Translations under genes and position numbers: made by a program
Source: Paracoccus aerodenitrificans
GTDB lineage: Bacteria; Pseudomonadota; Alphaproteobacteria; Rhodobacterales; Rhodobacteraceae
Length of the DNA: 64,000 nt
Reading direction: 5' to 3'
Assembly (NCBI RefSeq): GCF_027913215.1
Contig: NZ_CP115784.1
Coordinates: 682,001-746,000 of the forward strand
Notes under the pieces: model-generated
Databases searched by the model: none
Seen by the model: the letters and a program-made list of their open reading frames with translations, nothing else
What the model was told of the DNA's origin: nothing
Part shown: positions 9,327-17,107 of the stretch, one piece after another
Position numbering within the stretch: the first letter of the stretch is position 1
How the letters are laid out: each line of letters opens with the position of its first letter

Positions 9327-10520
9327 TCATGCGGCCTGCTCCCGAGGTGGGGCGCGCGACATCGGTTTCTGGCCGCGGCGGAAAATTTCGATGATGCGCA
9401 TCGGGCCGCCGCAGCAAGGGCACGGCTCGCGCAGGGTGAGCGGCGCTGCCTCGGCGGCGGGCAGAGCATCCCGGACCGGCATGGTCTGGCCAAGCAGGGT
9501 TCGGATCCGGTCGATGTTGACCTTCCGGCTCGCGCTGGCCAGCAGGCCGTAGTGCCGGATGCGGTGGAAGCCGTCGGGGAGGACATGCATCAGGAACCGG
9601 CGGATGAACTCCGATGTCGAGAGGCGCATGACCTTCTGCCTGTTACCGGACTTGATGCGGTAGTCCTTCCATCGAAACGCCACCGTCTCGGCGTCTGCGC
9701 TGATCAGGCGATGGTTCGAGATCGCGACGCGGTGGGTGTAGCGGCTCAGGTAGGCCAGCACCGCCTCGGGGCCGCCGAAGGGCGGTTTGGCGTAGACGAT
9801 CCATTCGGATCTGCGGAACGGTTTGAGCCAAGCGGCAAAGGCATCTGCTTGCGCCAATCCTTCGAGACCGCCGTAGAAAGCCAGCTCTCCGGCCCGATGC
9901 AGGGCCAGCAGGCCGTCGAGGAAAAGCCGCCGGAACAGGCGGGACAGCACGCGAACATGCAGGAAGAACCCCCGCTTGCAGGCGACCCATCGGGTGCCAT
10001 CCAGCGACAGGCCTCCGCCCGGCACGATCATGTGGATGTGGGGGTGATGCGTCAGGGCCGATCCCCATGTGTGCAGCACGCTGGTCATGCCGATCCGGGC
10101 GCCGAGGCGCTTGGGATCGGCGGCGATGGTCATGACCGTTTCCGCGGACGCGCGGAACAGCAGGCCGTAGACGGCCTTCTTGTTCCAGAAGGCGATCTGC
10201 GCGATCTCGGCTGGCAGGGTGAAGACGACGTGGAAATACTCCACAGGCAGAAGGTCCTCGGCGCGGGCTTCCATCCAGTCGCGTGCCGCCGGTCCCTGGC
10301 ACTTCGGGCAGTGGCGGTTCTTGCAGGAGTTGTAGGCGATGTGGTGGTGGCCACACTTGGCACAGCCCGCGACATGCCCGCCGAGCGCTTCGGTCCGGCA
10401 GGCTTCAATCGCCGACATCACCTTCAGCTGGGTCAGGCTGACATGCCCCGCATTGGCCTGCCGCCACGCGGGACCATGAGCGCGAAAGATGTCAGCGATC
10501 TCCAGCGTTGGCCGGGGCAC
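9327..10520 (-). CDS. IS91-family transposase (HUH rolling-circle type), copy 2
   Basis: 397 residues with the same features as the first copy: CAKCGHHHIAYNSCKNRHCPKC zinc-binding region (in two overlapping knuckles), YFHVVFTLP, HHPHIHMIVPGGG (HUH) and YLSRYTHRVAISNHRL with the candidate nucleophilic tyrosines, plus a C-terminal CPCCGG knuckle. Conserved substitutions are scattered along the whole length relative to copy 1, including between the motifs. That argues for two separate arrivals of related elements. It follows the recombinase gene by 12 bases, as in copy 1. No frameshift was seen. Confidence 0.9.
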   Translation of the reverse strand: MPRPTLEIADIFRAHGPAWRQANAGHVSLTQLKVMSAIEACRTEALGGHVAGCAKCGHHHIAYNSCKNRHCPKCQGPAARDWMEARAEDLLPVEYFHVVFTLPAEIAQIAFWNKKAVYGLLFRASAETVMTIAADPKRLGARIGMTSVLHTWGSALTHHPHIHMIVPGGGLSLDGTRWVACKRGFFLHVRVLSRLFRRLFLDGLLALHRAGELAFYGGLEGLAQADAFAAWLKPFRRSEWIVYAKPPFGGPEAVLAYLSRYTHRVAISNHRLISADAETVAFRWKDYRIKSGNRQKVMRLSTSEFIRRFLMHVLPDGFHRIRHYGLLASASRKVNIDRIRTLLGQTMPVRDALPAAEAAPLTLREPCPCCGGPMRIIEIFRRGQKPMSRAPPREQAA

Positions 10521-10532
10521 CCCGGCGCCCCG

Positions 10533-11420
10533 TCACTCCAGACTTCGCTTCACCGTCTGATCCTGCAGCTTGGCCAGCATCTCGTAGGGGCTGACCGTGT
10601 CACGGATCGTCTTGGTCGCGACATGGGTGTATTGCGCCGTCGTGGTGAGCTTGGCATGGCCGAGGAGGACCTGGATCACCCGCACATCCGTGTTGGCCTC
10701 GAGCAGGTGCGTCGCAAAGCTGTGCCTGAGCGTGTGCAGTGTCGCCGGCTTGCTGATCCCGGCCATGTGCTTGGCCGAGGTGAAAGCCCGGTTCAGCTGC
10801 CGAGGCGAGATCGGATTGATCTTCGGCTTGCCCGGGAACAGCCAGCCCTCGGGACGCGCTTCGCGCCACCAGTCACGAAGCAGGTTCAGCAGGCCCGGAG
10901 AGAGCATGACCTTGCGGTCCTTCCGTCCTTTACCTTGCTCGACATGGATCAGCATGCGGTCGCTGTCGATGTCGCCGATCTTGAGATTGCAGACCTCGGC
11001 GGCGCGCAGCCCCGCACCATAGGAGATGCTGAGCGCGGCCCGATACTTCAGGCCCGGCCCGGGTGCCGCCATCAGGATGTCCGAAACCTCCTCGACGCTG
11101 AACACCACAGGCAACTTCCGCGGCTGGGTGCGGAACTGCATGTAGCGCTTCATGTCCTCGCGCCCGCAGGTCATGCCGAAGAAGAACCGCAGCGCCACGA
11201 TCCTCACGTTGAACGTGCTGGCCGTGACCCCGGTGTCGGTCATGTGCAGCTGGTAGGCGCGCAACTCCTCCGGGGTGGCGGTATCAGGTGAATGCCCAAG
11301 GAATTGGGCGAAATCCTTGATTGCCCTGATGTGGGACTTCTGTGCCTTCTCGCCCATCCCCCGGATGCGCATGTCTTCGATCATCCGCGCCCGTAGCGGC
11401 GAAATCCTCTCCTCGGTCAT
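10533..11420 (-). CDS. Tyrosine recombinase of the IS91-type element, copy 2
   Basis: 295 residues. The catalytic set is complete: GAGLRAAEVCNLKIGD (Arg), HTLRHSFATHLLE (His-x-x-Arg), LLGHAKLTTT (His) and QYTHVATK (Tyr). The core-binding domain is N-terminal. The sequence is close to the first copy but differs throughout, for instance EDMKRYMQ where copy 1 has EMKDCLHF. A strong ribosome binding site (AGGAGGTTCCC, read on the minus strand) lies just before the ATG and is shared with copy 1. Confidence 0.85.
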   Translation of the reverse strand: MTEERISPLRARMIEDMRIRGMGEKAQKSHIRAIKDFAQFLGHSPDTATPEELRAYQLHMTDTGVTASTFNVRIVALRFFFGMTCGREDMKRYMQFRTQPRKLPVVFSVEEVSDILMAAPGPGLKYRAALSISYGAGLRAAEVCNLKIGDIDSDRMLIHVEQGKGRKDRKVMLSPGLLNLLRDWWREARPEGWLFPGKPKINPISPRQLNRAFTSAKHMAGISKPATLHTLRHSFATHLLEANTDVRVIQVLLGHAKLTTTAQYTHVATKTIRDTVSPYEMLAKLQDQTVKRSLE

Positions 11421-11560
11421 GGGAACCTCCTGTCTGTCGATTGAGAGGCCTCAATCGTCAGGCAGGTGCCCGCATTCCCAAATGCACAGGGTGGCGATCA
11501 GCCCCGAGCGCCCGTCACGGGCGCCATTGCCGCGCGAGCGGCTTCGTCCCAGGGCCGATC

Positions 11561-13039
11561 TTACCGTTCCTCCCTGACCCACACGGGGCGTCGCGCGGCA
11601 CTTGAGGTTGACAGATTCGGCTTGTCGCTATCAACCAGCCCCCAGAACCCTGCCTTGCGGGGGTGGGCTTTCTTCAGCCCGGCTAGATAGGTGGCGTGGT
11701 CGGTCATGCCGTTAGGGCGGGCGGGGTCCGCGTCGACGGCCAACAGGGTCAGTTTCGCCAGATACTTCGCGCCATGCGAATAGGCCTTGGAGCGCGCGCG
11801 GGTCAGGATGTCGTCCAGCAGTGCCCGATAGAGGATCATCGCCGCGAGCGGGTGGTCGTGCTCCATGGTTCCGGCGATTTTCGGCAGGATGTGCCAGTCG
11901 CGGCCATCCCAATGGTGACGATGCGCCACAATCACTTGCGCCGCCCGATCGAGCCGCGGCCAGTCGAGAAAGAACTGCAGCGCCGTCTCCGGGCTGGCGT
12001 GGTTCAGCGCGATTGCATGGGCCTTTTCCTCGGCCTCCATATCTTCGAAATCCGGCAGGTTTTTCAGGTATTCGCGTAAGGTTTCGGCAGAGAGACGCGC
12101 CTCAAAACATCGCCAGCGCAGGGCCTGCGCGGCACGCCTGTCGTCCATCGCCTCAAGGATGCGGGCCTCGAGCCTGACCTGGTCGGGCGACAACCCGTCA
12201 TCCGGCTCGCCATAGGCGCGCTGACCCGGCTTGCGGAGCCAGTCCAGCGCGTCGGCGGTCCGCCCGGCCTCCAGTAGCTTGGTTGCAATCCCCAGCGTGT
12301 CCTGCATATGCGCATGCTTTTTCGCCTCCAGCGCGATCAGCAGGTCGAGATCGCCGCGCGCGGTGGCGATGCTCTGGCGCATTTCTGACCACTGCGAGGT
12401 CATGGAATAATGCCAGCCATCCGATTTGCGCTTCTCCTCTGCAGCCTTGCGCTCAGTGATGGCGGCTTTCAGATCGGCATCCCAGCGGGTCAGCGTGTCC
12501 TTCGGCAGATGCGGTACCACCGCGCGGGTCAAATCGGCCAGATAGCCATGGCTGCTTTCGCCAAGCGCGGCCATGATCTTGTCGGGCAGCAAATCGGCAT
12601 CGGCGCTGGACAGTTTTTCCACCAGATCGCACGCATCGGAAATCGCTTGATAATAGACATCCTGAATGCTGCCCGAGGAATCATCCATGCGCTCGAACAC
12701 TTTTTCATGCGTGGCGACGAAGCGCAGCAGGCGATCCATCGCCAGCGTCGGTGAGGCCGTGCCAAGTTCCGTGGTGATCGTGCCGGTCAGGCTGCGCAGA
12801 TCGTCCCGGAACGCGCGGGCCTTGTCCCAATCGATGTAGCTTTTGGCACGCTCCAGCCCCGACAGCCGCCGGTCGATCAGCTTGGCGATGGCCTCGGGGC
12901 CGGTCTGGCCCGCCAGTGCCGCCTTGACCTGACGGCGGAAGCCTGCATTGCGCTCGGCTTCTTCCAGCACCAATTGCGCGAGCTTGTCCGCGCCGAGGCC
13001 TTTCAGCTTGTCGGTCGAGAGGGCGGATTTGCGGGCCAT
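11561..13039 (-). CDS. DUF6880 family protein
   Basis: Protein of 492 residues matching the DUF6880 family as I recall it. It starts KSALSTDKLKGLGADKLAQL and is almost wholly alpha-helical, with repeated helical hairpins in the second half (AGRTADALDWLRKPG, ALRWRCFEARLSAETLREYL) like a TPR or HEAT-type solenoid. No enzyme motif, signal peptide or membrane segment is visible. Its biochemical role is unknown. The last 15 or so residues (STSSAARRPVWVREER) lie next to the IS91 end, so the natural C-terminus may have been replaced. It reads divergently from the HTH/repA operon. Confidence 0.7.
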   Translation of the reverse strand: MARKSALSTDKLKGLGADKLAQLVLEEAERNAGFRRQVKAALAGQTGPEAIAKLIDRRLSGLERAKSYIDWDKARAFRDDLRSLTGTITTELGTASPTLAMDRLLRFVATHEKVFERMDDSSGSIQDVYYQAISDACDLVEKLSSADADLLPDKIMAALGESSHGYLADLTRAVVPHLPKDTLTRWDADLKAAITERKAAEEKRKSDGWHYSMTSQWSEMRQSIATARGDLDLLIALEAKKHAHMQDTLGIATKLLEAGRTADALDWLRKPGQRAYGEPDDGLSPDQVRLEARILEAMDDRRAAQALRWRCFEARLSAETLREYLKNLPDFEDMEAEEKAHAIALNHASPETALQFFLDWPRLDRAAQVIVAHRHHWDGRDWHILPKIAGTMEHDHPLAAMILYRALLDDILTRARSKAYSHGAKYLAKLTLLAVDADPARPNGMTDHATYLAGLKKAHPRKAGFWGLVDSDKPNLSTSSAARRPVWVREER

Positions 13040-13252
13040 TGGCGGTAGATCGGGTTGAGAACAATCGGCTCCATCAGTGCATTGAAAGTGGCAGGTTCAC
13101 AAGGTTTTGGCGGCTCTCGCGGGGCTGTCTTCTGGTGTGCGCATTCACCCCCCTCTGTCTTCCCACTGCATCCTGCCGGTTTCCCTCCGCCATTGTGACC
13201 TCCGACAGCCGCTCCTTTCCGGCGGCGCGCCATACCCGACGGAGACCCGATC

Positions 13253-13537
13253 ATGCGACCCGACACCGCCGCCCTTCCGCCAAGATACCTGCGTACCAAG
13301 GAGGCGGCGCGGTTCGTGTCTCTCTCGCCCCGGACGCTGGAGAAGCACCGCACCTATGGTACCGGCCCGGCCTATCACAAGCTTGGTGGCCGGGTGGTAT
13401 ATTCACTGGAAGATCTTGAGGCCTGGGTCTCTCGTGGCGCGGTGACATCGACAAGTGACCCGCGCGGTGGACAAGTCCTGCCTGCCAAGCGGCATGCGCT
13501 GGTCGAGCGCCCGCTACCCAGCTCCGCCGCCCGCTGA
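13253..13537 (+). CDS. Excisionase/AlpA-like helix-turn-helix protein
   Basis: 94 residues with a MerR-like HTH_17 fold: PRYLRTKEAARFVSLSPRTL at residues 10-29, then GTGPAYHKLGGRVVYSLEDLEAW. This small regulator is the constant first gene of this replication/conjugation backbone. It probably controls the repA operon or acts as a recombination directionality factor in integrated elements. The C-terminal tail after residue 65 is low-complexity. The gene precedes repA by 15 bases on the same strand. Confidence 0.85.
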   Translation: MRPDTAALPPRYLRTKEAARFVSLSPRTLEKHRTYGTGPAYHKLGGRVVYSLEDLEAWVSRGAVTSTSDPRGGQVLPAKRHALVERPLPSSAAR

Positions 13538-13551
13538 TTGCAGGCGGCCCG

Positions 13552-14691
13552 ATGATCAACCGGCGCAAATCAGGCTCGGAGCGCGGACAGCTCGATCTCT
13601 TCCGCGCGCTGCCAGGCGGATTCGCGGCCCGCGATGCGCAGGATCTGATGTCCTATCCGTTTTTTTCTCTGTCCAAATCCCTTCGGGTGGCGCCCATCGA
13701 TTTCACGGCGGGCAAGATCTCGATCCGGGTCGAGGCGGTGCCCGATCACGGCATGGCCACGATCTGGGATGCCGATATCCTGATCTGGGCGGCCAGCCAG
13801 ATCGTCGAGGCGCGGGATGCGGGGCTGCGCACCTCGCGGCTGATGGCGGCCACGCCCTACGAGATTTTGGGCTTCATCGGCAGAGGAAGGTCCGTGCGTG
13901 ACTACCAGCGCCTGAAGGCAGCGCTGGACCGGCTGCAATCGACCACGATCCGCACCTCGATCCGCCAACCTGCTGCAGGGCGTCTGCATCGCTTCTCCTG
14001 GATCAATGAATGGCAGGAGCGGACCGATGCTGCAGGTCGCCCGGACGGGATCGAAATGATCGTGCCGGACTGGTTCTACCGCGCGGTGCTGGACGATGCG
14101 TTGATCCTAACCATCGACCGGGCTTATTTCGGGTTGACCGGGGGGCTGGACCGCTGGCTCTATCGGTTGGTGCGCAAGCACGGCGGGCGGCAGCGCGACG
14201 GCTGGCGGTTCGACATTCGCCATTTGCACCGAAAATCCGCCGCGCTGTCTCCCTTCAAGCGCTTTGCATTTGAACTACGCGAGATCGTCCGCCGCCAGCC
14301 CTTGCCGGGATATCGCCTATGTCTGGAGGGGGATGAGGCAGGGCGCATCTTCCTCGCCTTTGAGCCGTCGACTGGCTGTGGACAAGCTGTGAATGGCCTC
14401 GTGCTATCAGGAACCTCAACTATCGTGCCATCGGGAACCGGGGTATCGTGCTATCAGGAACCCAAGCCGGGGTTAAGGGACGGAAAGCAAAGCGCAAATC
14501 GGCCCCTTAACTTAGACTCTAACAGAGATACTAACTTTTGTAGGGCGGAGCCCGCTGGGGATAAGCCTGCAAAAGGCGCCGAAACAGGGCCTGAAACCTC
14601 CACCGACAGCGCCAGATTTGAACCGGAATTTGGCTTAGAAAAAGATGCGCCCGAACTGCCGCTTGCTCCCGGATCGGAGGGCGAGCGATGA
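13552..14691 (+). CDS. repA: Replication initiator protein A
   Basis: Binds the origin of a plasmid or excised element and starts replication. The conserved part covers residues 1-285: GQLDLFRALPG, DLMSYPFFSLSKSLRVAPID, VPDHGMATIWDADILIW, LTGGLDRWLYRLVRKHGG and LSPFKRFAFELREIV. This is two winged-helix domains as in the RepA family of this backbone. After residue 290 the protein is low-complexity and not conserved. That DNA carries three spaced repeats, two DnaA-box-like sites and an AT-rich patch, so the 3' end of the gene probably doubles as the origin. The stop overlaps the DUF2840 start (14688). Confidence 0.85.
   Translation: MINRRKSGSERGQLDLFRALPGGFAARDAQDLMSYPFFSLSKSLRVAPIDFTAGKISIRVEAVPDHGMATIWDADILIWAASQIVEARDAGLRTSRLMAATPYEILGFIGRGRSVRDYQRLKAALDRLQSTTIRTSIRQPAAGRLHRFSWINEWQERTDAAGRPDGIEMIVPDWFYRAVLDDALILTIDRAYFGLTGGLDRWLYRLVRKHGGRQRDGWRFDIRHLHRKSAALSPFKRFAFELREIVRRQPLPGYRLCLEGDEAGRIFLAFEPSTGCGQAVNGLVLSGTSTIVPSGTGVSCYQEPKPGLRDGKQSANRPLNLDSNRDTNFCRAEPAGDKPAKGAETGPETSTDSARFEPEFGLEKDAPELPLAPGSEGER
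14377..14564. repeat. Candidate replication origin inside repA: three iterons, DnaA-like boxes, AT-rich patch
   Basis: Three copies of TCGTGCYATCRGGAACC start at 14399, 14423 and 14446, spaced 24 and 23 bases. TGTGGACAA at 14377-14385 and TGGGGATAA at 14556-14564 each differ by one base from a DnaA box in reverse. An AT-rich stretch lies between the iterons and the second box (about 14505-14540). The middle iteron differs from the outer two by two bases. The arrangement is that of an iteron-controlled origin, but no replication function is proven here. Confidence 0.55.
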
Positions 14692-15185
14692 GCGGGTTTC
14701 AGCATTTCCCCGGTGATGCGCCGTCTGACCTGACGCTGGTCGAGCTGACCTGGCGCGAAGGCCAGATCGAACACTGGATCCGCTTCGGGCGGCCGGCTCG
14801 GGAACGCGCGCTGGACCGTCACAAGCGCATTGTCGGCTTCGCGCCGGGTGCGGTCTTCGCCTTTCTTCGCTGGGCCTCGAACGACTATGGCACGGTGATC
14901 TCGCGCATCGATATCCTACGCGCGATCCCGCCCGGCGCGCCCTATCAGACGCTGCCGCATGTCAGCCCCGGCGGTGAGATGCTGCTGTGCAGCCATGGCT
15001 GGCCCAAGGTCGAGCAGGCCCTGCAGCATATCGACGCCATTGAGGCGCAGGGGATTCATCCGGCGGATGTCTCCGCCGCTCACTGGCGGCATGTCCATAA
15101 CCGGCTCAGCATCGGGCAGGCGCCGCATCGCTATTCCGCCGCGCAACACCGGGCATGGCGCAAGCGCCGGGACATTCTGACATGA
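14688..15185 (+). CDS. DUF2840 family protein
   Basis: 165 residues recognisable as the DUF2840 protein found between the replication genes and traF in this conjugation backbone: DLTLVELTWREGQIEHWIRF, GAVFAFLRWASNDYGTVISR and the C-terminal region VHNRLSIGQAPHRYSAAQHR. It is soluble with no catalytic motif that I can identify, and its function is unknown. It overlaps repA by four bases at its start and traF by ATGA at its end, so it is translated as part of that operon. Confidence 0.85.
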   Translation: MSGFQHFPGDAPSDLTLVELTWREGQIEHWIRFGRPARERALDRHKRIVGFAPGAVFAFLRWASNDYGTVISRIDILRAIPPGAPYQTLPHVSPGGEMLLCSHGWPKVEQALQHIDAIEAQGIHPADVSAAHWRHVHNRLSIGQAPHRYSAAQHRAWRKRRDILT

Positions 15186-15730
15186 ACTCGCGCCGTGTCA
15201 CACTCGGGGCGACAGCGCTCGCCGTGGCGCTGATCGCGATCCCCGCTGTCATTGTCTGGTCACCACGCCTGATCTGGAACGCCTCGGCCAGCGCGCCTGT
15301 TGGACTTTACGCCGTGCATGCGATTGACCGCATCCAGATCGGTGATCTGGTCGCCGTTCAAGCGCCTGACGACCTTGCCGCCTTCCTCGCCGCACGCGGC
15401 TATCTGCCCGCCGATGTGCCGCTCCTTAAACATGTCGTGGCGTTGCCGGGTGCCGAGGTTTGTCGCATCGGAAGCAGGATCACCGTCAACGGAAATCATC
15501 TTGGCATGGCGCGGGCGCGCGACCGAATGGGCCGCGATCTGCCCGTCTGGCGGGGCTGCCGGGTCATCGCCGGGGACGAGGTCTTCCTGATGAACCCCGG
15601 CGCGCCTGACAGTCTCGACGGGCGGTATTTCGGGCCGCTGCCCGCCAGCACGATCACCGCACGGCTGTCGCCGCTCTGGACCGATGCGGCGGGCGATGGC
15701 CGCTTCATCTGGCGCGGCGGCGCGCCATGA
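15182..15730 (+). CDS. traF: TraF-type S26 signal peptidase (pilin maturation protease)
   Basis: Membrane peptidase of the S26C group; TraF of RP4 cyclises the TrbC pilin. A single N-terminal transmembrane helix covers residues 8-28. The catalytic serine is in ASAPVGLY (Ser37 when started at 15182) and the general base is Lys83 in LLKHVVALPG. The C-terminal box GDEVFLMNPGAPDSLDGRYFG is typical, with the substrate-binding DGRYFG loop. The ATG at 15182 was preferred to the upstream in-frame start because it forms an ATGA overlap with DUF2840 and gives a normal signal anchor. The TrbC substrate is encoded at 22655. Confidence 0.88.
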   Translation: MNSRRVTLGATALAVALIAIPAVIVWSPRLIWNASASAPVGLYAVHAIDRIQIGDLVAVQAPDDLAAFLAARGYLPADVPLLKHVVALPGAEVCRIGSRITVNGNHLGMARARDRMGRDLPVWRGCRVIAGDEVFLMNPGAPDSLDGRYFGPLPASTITARLSPLWTDAAGDGRFIWRGGAP

Positions 15731-15775
15731 TCGCGCAATCTCACCCGTTTCACCACAACAGAAAGGACCAGACCC

Positions 15776-16114
15776 ATGCCACAGATCGGCGAGTTTACCC
15801 GTGATGCCAACGGATATGCAGGGCGTATCCAGACCCTCACCCTCGACCTTGAGATCACCATCACCCACGCCGAGCCGAACGAGGCCGAGAACGCCCCGGA
15901 CTATCGCCTCCATCACGGCGCCGAGGACGACGCCCGTGAGATCGGAGCCGCGTGGTCGCGCAGCGGTGAAAAGGCGGGCGAATATCTCGCGGTGCTGATC
16001 GACGATCCGATGCTTGCCCATCCCATCCGCGCTCATCTGTTCCAGAATGGCGCGGACGCGACATCCTGGTCGCTGCATTGGAACCGCCCGCCAAAGCGCG
16101 ACGGAAGGGGCTGA
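15776..16114 (+). CDS. DUF736 family protein
   Basis: 112 residues beginning MPQIGEFTRDANGYAGRIQT, the hallmark of DUF736. It continues DYRLHHGAEDDAREIGAAW and closes with SWSLHWNRPPKR. The family is confined mainly to proteobacterial conjugative elements and has no assigned biochemical role. It lies 45 bases after traF and three bases before the transglycosylase gene, so it is inside the same operon. No membrane segment or signal peptide is present. Confidence 0.88.
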   Translation: MPQIGEFTRDANGYAGRIQTLTLDLEITITHAEPNEAENAPDYRLHHGAEDDAREIGAAWSRSGEKAGEYLAVLIDDPMLAHPIRAHLFQNGADATSWSLHWNRPPKRDGRG

Positions 16115-16117
16115 GCA

Positions 16118-16861
16118 ATGCCTGACCCATGCATCCGCCGGCGCCCGAGACCCGCATCCGGGCGGTGGCCCATCGCCGGCCGCAGCGCCTCTCTTCTTCT
16201 TTCCGGCCTCTTCCTGATCATAGTGCCGGGCGCCACCGCTCTGGCGCAAGAGGCGACCCCGGCCATGCAAACCGCCGCCGATCCCTTTGCCGTACATATT
16301 GCGGAAGCCGCCGCGCGTTTCGCCATCCCCGAGCACTGGATTCGCGCCGTGATGCGCGTTGAAAGCGCGGACAATCCGCGCGCGATCTCCTCTGCCGGGG
16401 CGCAGGGCCTCATGCAGATCATGCCCGAGACTTGGGCCGATCTGCACCGACGGCATCGCCTTGGCGCGGACCCGTTCGATCCGCGCGACAACATCCTCGC
16501 AGGCGCGGCCTACCTGCGCGAAATGCTCGACCGCTACGGCAATACCGGCGCGATGCTCGCCGCCTATAACGCCGGTCCCGCGCGCTATGACGACTACCTC
16601 GCCACGGGGCGCGCGCTGCCCGCCGAGACCCGCGCCTATGTCGCCGTACTGGCGCCAATGCTGGACGGCGCAGCGCCTGTTTGGGCGGCGGCGCGGCCTA
16701 CCGATTGGCGCGAGGCCTCGCTCTTTGTCGGCATTGCCGATGCAGCGTCTGCGCAGGCTGGCGGCAGTGCGATGGCGTCGACACCGGAGACGGGTGGCCT
16801 CGCACCAAGTGCCTCCGGCGATCTGTTCGCCCCCCGTGCCGGTGGGGAATCCTCTCAATGA
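16118..16861 (+). CDS. Lytic transglycosylase (VirB1-like)
   Basis: Opens peptidoglycan locally for the conjugation apparatus. A hydrophobic signal segment covers residues 24-43, ending near the ATALAQ cleavage region. The SLT domain spans roughly residues 57-165. The catalytic glutamate is E82 in VESADNPRAISS, followed by GAQGLMQIMPETW and the closing motif MLAAYNAGPARYDDY. The C-terminal 50 residues are low-complexity. This places the enzyme in family 1 transglycosylases, like VirB1 and TrbN. It sits between DUF736 and the relaxase and probably acts in the periplasm. Confidence 0.9.
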   Translation: MPDPCIRRRPRPASGRWPIAGRSASLLLSGLFLIIVPGATALAQEATPAMQTAADPFAVHIAEAAARFAIPEHWIRAVMRVESADNPRAISSAGAQGLMQIMPETWADLHRRHRLGADPFDPRDNILAGAAYLREMLDRYGNTGAMLAAYNAGPARYDDYLATGRALPAETRAYVAVLAPMLDGAAPVWAAARPTDWREASLFVGIADAASAQAGGSAMASTPETGGLAPSASGDLFAPRAGGESSQ

Positions 16862-16967
16862 GCGCAATCGAGGCATGGCGTGGACTGGCGCTTGTTCGGA
16901 AAGCTCTGACGGCAGGGCGGGCCGGAAAGGAGAGCGGAAAGGAAGCATGGCAAGATAAAAGCGCCTG

Positions 16968-17010
16968 CCACGAATGCCGCAAGCCTCTGACGAGGCTGGC
17001 GTTTTCGTGG
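16968..17010. other. Strong hairpin before the relaxase gene (candidate oriT or terminator)
   Basis: Two arms pair around a TGAC loop. CCACGAATGCC and GCAAGCCTC on the left face GAGGCTGGC and TTTTCGTGG on the right, giving about 17 paired bases with few mismatches. It lies in the 246-base non-coding gap between the transglycosylase stop (16861) and the relaxase start (17108), the usual place for an origin of transfer. No T-run follows, which argues against a simple terminator. No nic consensus of the IncP type (ATCCTG) was found next to it. Confidence 0.5.
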
Positions 17011-17107
17011 CTCTGGCGGTCGGTCGATTGCAGGTTTTCGAGATTGTTCAGCGATTTCAATGCCCCGGCATGCACAGTAGCCATCGGGGCCGGAACCGAG
17101 TCCTGCG

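Larger units (their letters stand above)
9070..11549. mobile_element. IS91-family element, copy 2
   Basis: Same architecture as copy 1: transposase preceded by a tyrosine recombinase, both minus. The left (origin) end again abuts CAAG (9066-9069) and starts GTGGAAGCCGCGG. The right end is placed where similarity to copy 1 stops, after GCGGCTTCGTCC near 11549. The stop codon of the DUF6880 gene (11561) lies just outside, so the insertion sits at or very near that gene's 3' end. DNA between the left end and the transposase stop (9070-9326) holds no convincing gene. Confidence 0.75.

Noticed and set aside
9297..11291. A 664-codon open frame on the plus strand across the second IS91 element
   Set aside because: It is antisense to both IS91 genes, shows no domain and arises from the high third-position GC of the real genes.
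15260..16948. A 562-codon minus-strand frame opposite traF, DUF736 and the transglycosylase
   Set aside because: The plus-strand genes are certain from family motifs; the antisense product is low-complexity.
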